Assembly: GCF_023276435.1 (NCBI RefSeq)
Contig: NZ_JALLPO010000024.1
Span: forward strand, 93,350 to 157,349
Origin: Sphaerisporangium perillae
GTDB lineage: Bacteria; Actinomycetota; Actinomycetes; Streptosporangiales; Streptosporangiaceae
DNA: 64,000 nucleotides
Reading direction: 5' to 3'
A program made the translations under genes and the position numbers. The notes under the pieces were generated by a model that worked only from the letters and a program-made list of their open reading frames with translations, was not told the DNA's origin and searched no databases. Position 1 is the stretch's first letter, and each line of letters opens with the position of its first letter. Of this stretch, positions 62,822 through 64,000 are shown in pieces.

Positions 62822-63448
62822 ATGGACCACTCCGCCCACGATCACGCCGAGCATGGTCCCGCCGGACGTGCGCAGGCCGAGCACGATCACGCTGAAGTTG
62901 GTCATGCCGGACGTGCTCAGGCCGACCGCGGTCCTGCCGAGCATGGTCCTGCAGGACGTGCTCAGGCGGAGCGTGGTCACGCCGGGCACGGCAGCGCGCA
63001 TATGCGGGCCGGCACCTCCTGGCGCACCGCCGTCCAGGCGACACTGCACTGCCTGACAGGCTGTGCCATCGGCGAAGTCCTGGGCATGATCATCGGCACC
63101 GCGGCGGGGCTGCACTCCGGGGCCACCGTCGTGCTGTCGATCGCGCTGGCCTTCGTCTTCGGTTACGCGCTGACCATGCGCGGAGTGCTGAAGTCGGGTC
63201 TGGATGTGCGCCAGGCGCTGAAGGTCGCGTTGGCCGCCGACACCGTCTCCATCGCGGTCATGGAGATCATCGACAACACCGTGATGGTCGCCGTGCCCGG
63301 CGCCATGGACGCCGGCCTGGCGAGCGTCCTGTTCTGGGCGGCCCTGGCATTCTCCCTCGCCCTGGCCTTCGTGCTGACCGTGCCGGTCAACCGCTGGCTG
63401 ATCGCCAAGGGCCGCGGACATGCCGTCGTCCACGCCTACCACCACTGA
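62822..63448 (+). CDS. DUF4396 membrane protein with His-rich N-terminus
   Basis: A 208-residue protein. Residues 1-60 are soluble, with His-rich 15-residue repeats (HAEHGPAGRAQAEHDHAEVG). The rest is DUF4396: QATLHCLTGCAIGEVLGMII, FGYALTMRGVLKSGLDVRQA, AADTVSIAVMEIIDNTVMV, about four membrane helices with His/Cys/Met/Glu positions suited to metal. With the CsoR-like operator, a copper-stress role is likely. AGAGGTAGG precedes ATG 62822. Confidence 0.82.
   Translation: MDHSAHDHAEHGPAGRAQAEHDHAEVGHAGRAQADRGPAEHGPAGRAQAERGHAGHGSAHMRAGTSWRTAVQATLHCLTGCAIGEVLGMIIGTAAGLHSGATVVLSIALAFVFGYALTMRGVLKSGLDVRQALKVALAADTVSIAVMEIIDNTVMVAVPGAMDAGLASVLFWAALAFSLALAFVLTVPVNRWLIAKGRGHAVVHAYHH
62849..62983 (+). 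repeat. Three 45-bp repeats encoding the metal-binding arm
   Basis: Units at 62849, 62894 and 62939, encoding residues 10-24, 25-39 and 40-54 of the DUF4396 protein (core PAGRAQAE / HAGRAQAD / PAGRAQAE). Expansion or loss of a unit would change the number of His residues. Confidence 0.85.
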
Positions 63449-63497
63449 ACTACCGGCCCGGCAGCCGGCAGATGAGCCGGCGCCGCCATCCGGCCGA

Positions 63498-63614
63498 GGC
63501 TGGACAGTCAGGGTTCCTGACCGTCCTCCGGGACACGCCGCGGTGAGCGCTGGTCGGGGGCTGGACGGCCGGTCTCTCTGACCGTTCTTCCGGGATACGC
63601 CGCGGTGAGCGCTG
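63498..63614. repeat. Tandem duplication of about 55 bp
   Basis: Copies at 63498-63552 and 63559-63614 begin GGCTGGAC and end ACGCCGCGGTGAGCGCTG, with the middle diverged. It lies between the DUF4396 gene and the DUF2809 remnant. No gene is read through it. Confidence 0.75.
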
Positions 63615-63642
63615 TCCGGATCGCCGGCGATATCGTTGCGGG

Positions 63643-63768
63643 ATGGTGCGTCCGCGGCTTGTCGCCTTCGTCGCCGCGGGGGCGACGGTCATCGCGGGGC
63701 TGGGGATCCGCGCGGCGTTCGACGGCTCGGTGGCCAAGTACGCCGGGGACCTGCTCTACCGAACTGTG
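63643..63768 (+). pseudogene. DUF2809 membrane-protein gene, cut after about 42 residues
   Basis: The frame reads MVRPRLVAFVAAGATVIAGL then GIRAAFDGSVAKYAGDLLYR, the N-terminal part of DUF2809 small membrane proteins. The similarity ends at about 63768, where the IS200/IS605 end begins, and the remaining frame is filler. Interrupted by insertion. Confidence 0.65.
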
Positions 63769-63775
63769 GGCCAGT

Positions 63776-63822
63776 GCTCCGGCGTTCACGCCGGGGGTGA
63801 AGGCCCACGCGGGAGTGCCCGC
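63776..63822 (-). mobile_element. IS200/IS605-type end with subterminal hairpins
   Basis: Two short hairpins: CCGGCG-TTCA-CGCCGG and GCGGG-AGTG-CCCGC (63809-63822). Foldback structures at this distance from the tnpA stop are typical of IS200/IS605 ends, which have no inverted repeats or target duplication. Confidence 0.5.
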
Positions 63823-63869
63823 TAGGGCGCGAGCGTGCTCTAGCCTTCCGCGCCCGTGAGCGGGTCAGC

Positions 63870-64000
63870 TCAGGCGGGTTGTTTCTGCTGTTCGATGTAC
63901 TGCTTGAGGACCGTGAGCGGTGCGCCGCCCACGCTTGCGGCGAAGTAGGAGCCGGACCAGAAATGCCCGCCCCACAGGTACTGGCGGACGTGAGCGCTGT
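63870..64000 (-). mobile_element. tnpA: IS200/IS605 TnpA transposase, C-terminal part (cut by window)
   Basis: On the - strand the frame ends with YLWGGHFWSGSYFAASVGGA then PLTVLKQYIEQQKQPA and TGA (63872-63870). The LWGGHFWSGSYFAAS segment and the YIEQQ helix are characteristic of the Y1 transposase TnpA of IS200/IS605. The HUH motif and most of the protein lie beyond the window edge. Confidence 0.88.

Overview
The window is high-G+C actinomycete DNA: GTG and TTG starts are common, many genes meet at ATGA/GTGA overlaps, and it carries XRE-DUF5753/DUF397 remnants, GpgS, Tat signals and leaderless sulfur leader peptides. The gene families suggest a Streptosporangiales-like organism, but the genus cannot be fixed from sequence alone. 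No rRNA, tRNA or CRISPR array was seen.

Region 1 (1-2.8 kb, + strand) is the end of an aerobic benzoyl-CoA (box-type) catabolic operon: the BoxB C-terminus, a benzoate-CoA ligase, a 24-codon coupled mini-ORF, an amidohydrolase, and a scrap of a PaaY/gamma-carbonic-anhydrase-like gene that stops at the edge of the next region.

Region 2 (2.8-25.8 kb, - strand) is a complete-looking contractile injection system (eCIS/Afp/PVC/CIS type). Read in transcription order it encodes an AAA ATPase, DUF4255 terminator, sheath, tube, tail-assembly protein, DUF6760, DUF4157, a LysM hub protein, VgrG spike, PAAR tip, gp25, gpJ, a gpI/Afp12 protein with a propeller-like extension, two paralogous tail fibres, a coiled-coil protein and two large cargo-like proteins. 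The two cargo candidates share an N-terminal AGNQAVTxLVGGH motif. One ends in an RGH-type nuclease domain and the other in a possible PD-(D/E)XK-like domain. A strong sigma70-like promoter at 25755-25784 probably drives the operon.

Region 3 (26.3-33 kb) has a decayed HTH/DUF397 regulator pair, an acyl-CoA dehydrogenase/CoA-transferase/truncated SDR operon, a flavoprotein disulfide reductase-like enzyme and a lipoprotein lytic transglycosylase.

Region 4 (33.1-51.9 kb) holds two sulfur-scavenging operons pointing away from each other. The - strand one has a TauD-like dioxygenase, an oligopeptide-type ABC transporter and four LLM flavin monooxygenases. The + strand one has an SsuABC-type transporter, a DszA/NtaA-type monooxygenase and a flavin reductase. 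Each starts with the same arrangement: a TTGACT promoter, then a leaderless short peptide of the HVD...ASA.C class, then hairpins. This is the signature of cysteine-responsive attenuation. GpgS and an unknown two-TM protein lie between them.

Region 5 (52-64 kb) holds secreted proteins (one an alpha/beta hydrolase), a YchJ-like protein, a DUF1992 protein, an unusual trio (15-Cys protein, Tat-exported protein, MauE-like membrane protein), a TetR-controlled pair of NAD(P)-fold enzymes, a methyltransferase, a DUF4396 membrane protein behind a CsoR-like copper operator, and a DUF2809 gene interrupted by an IS200/IS605-type element that runs off the right edge.
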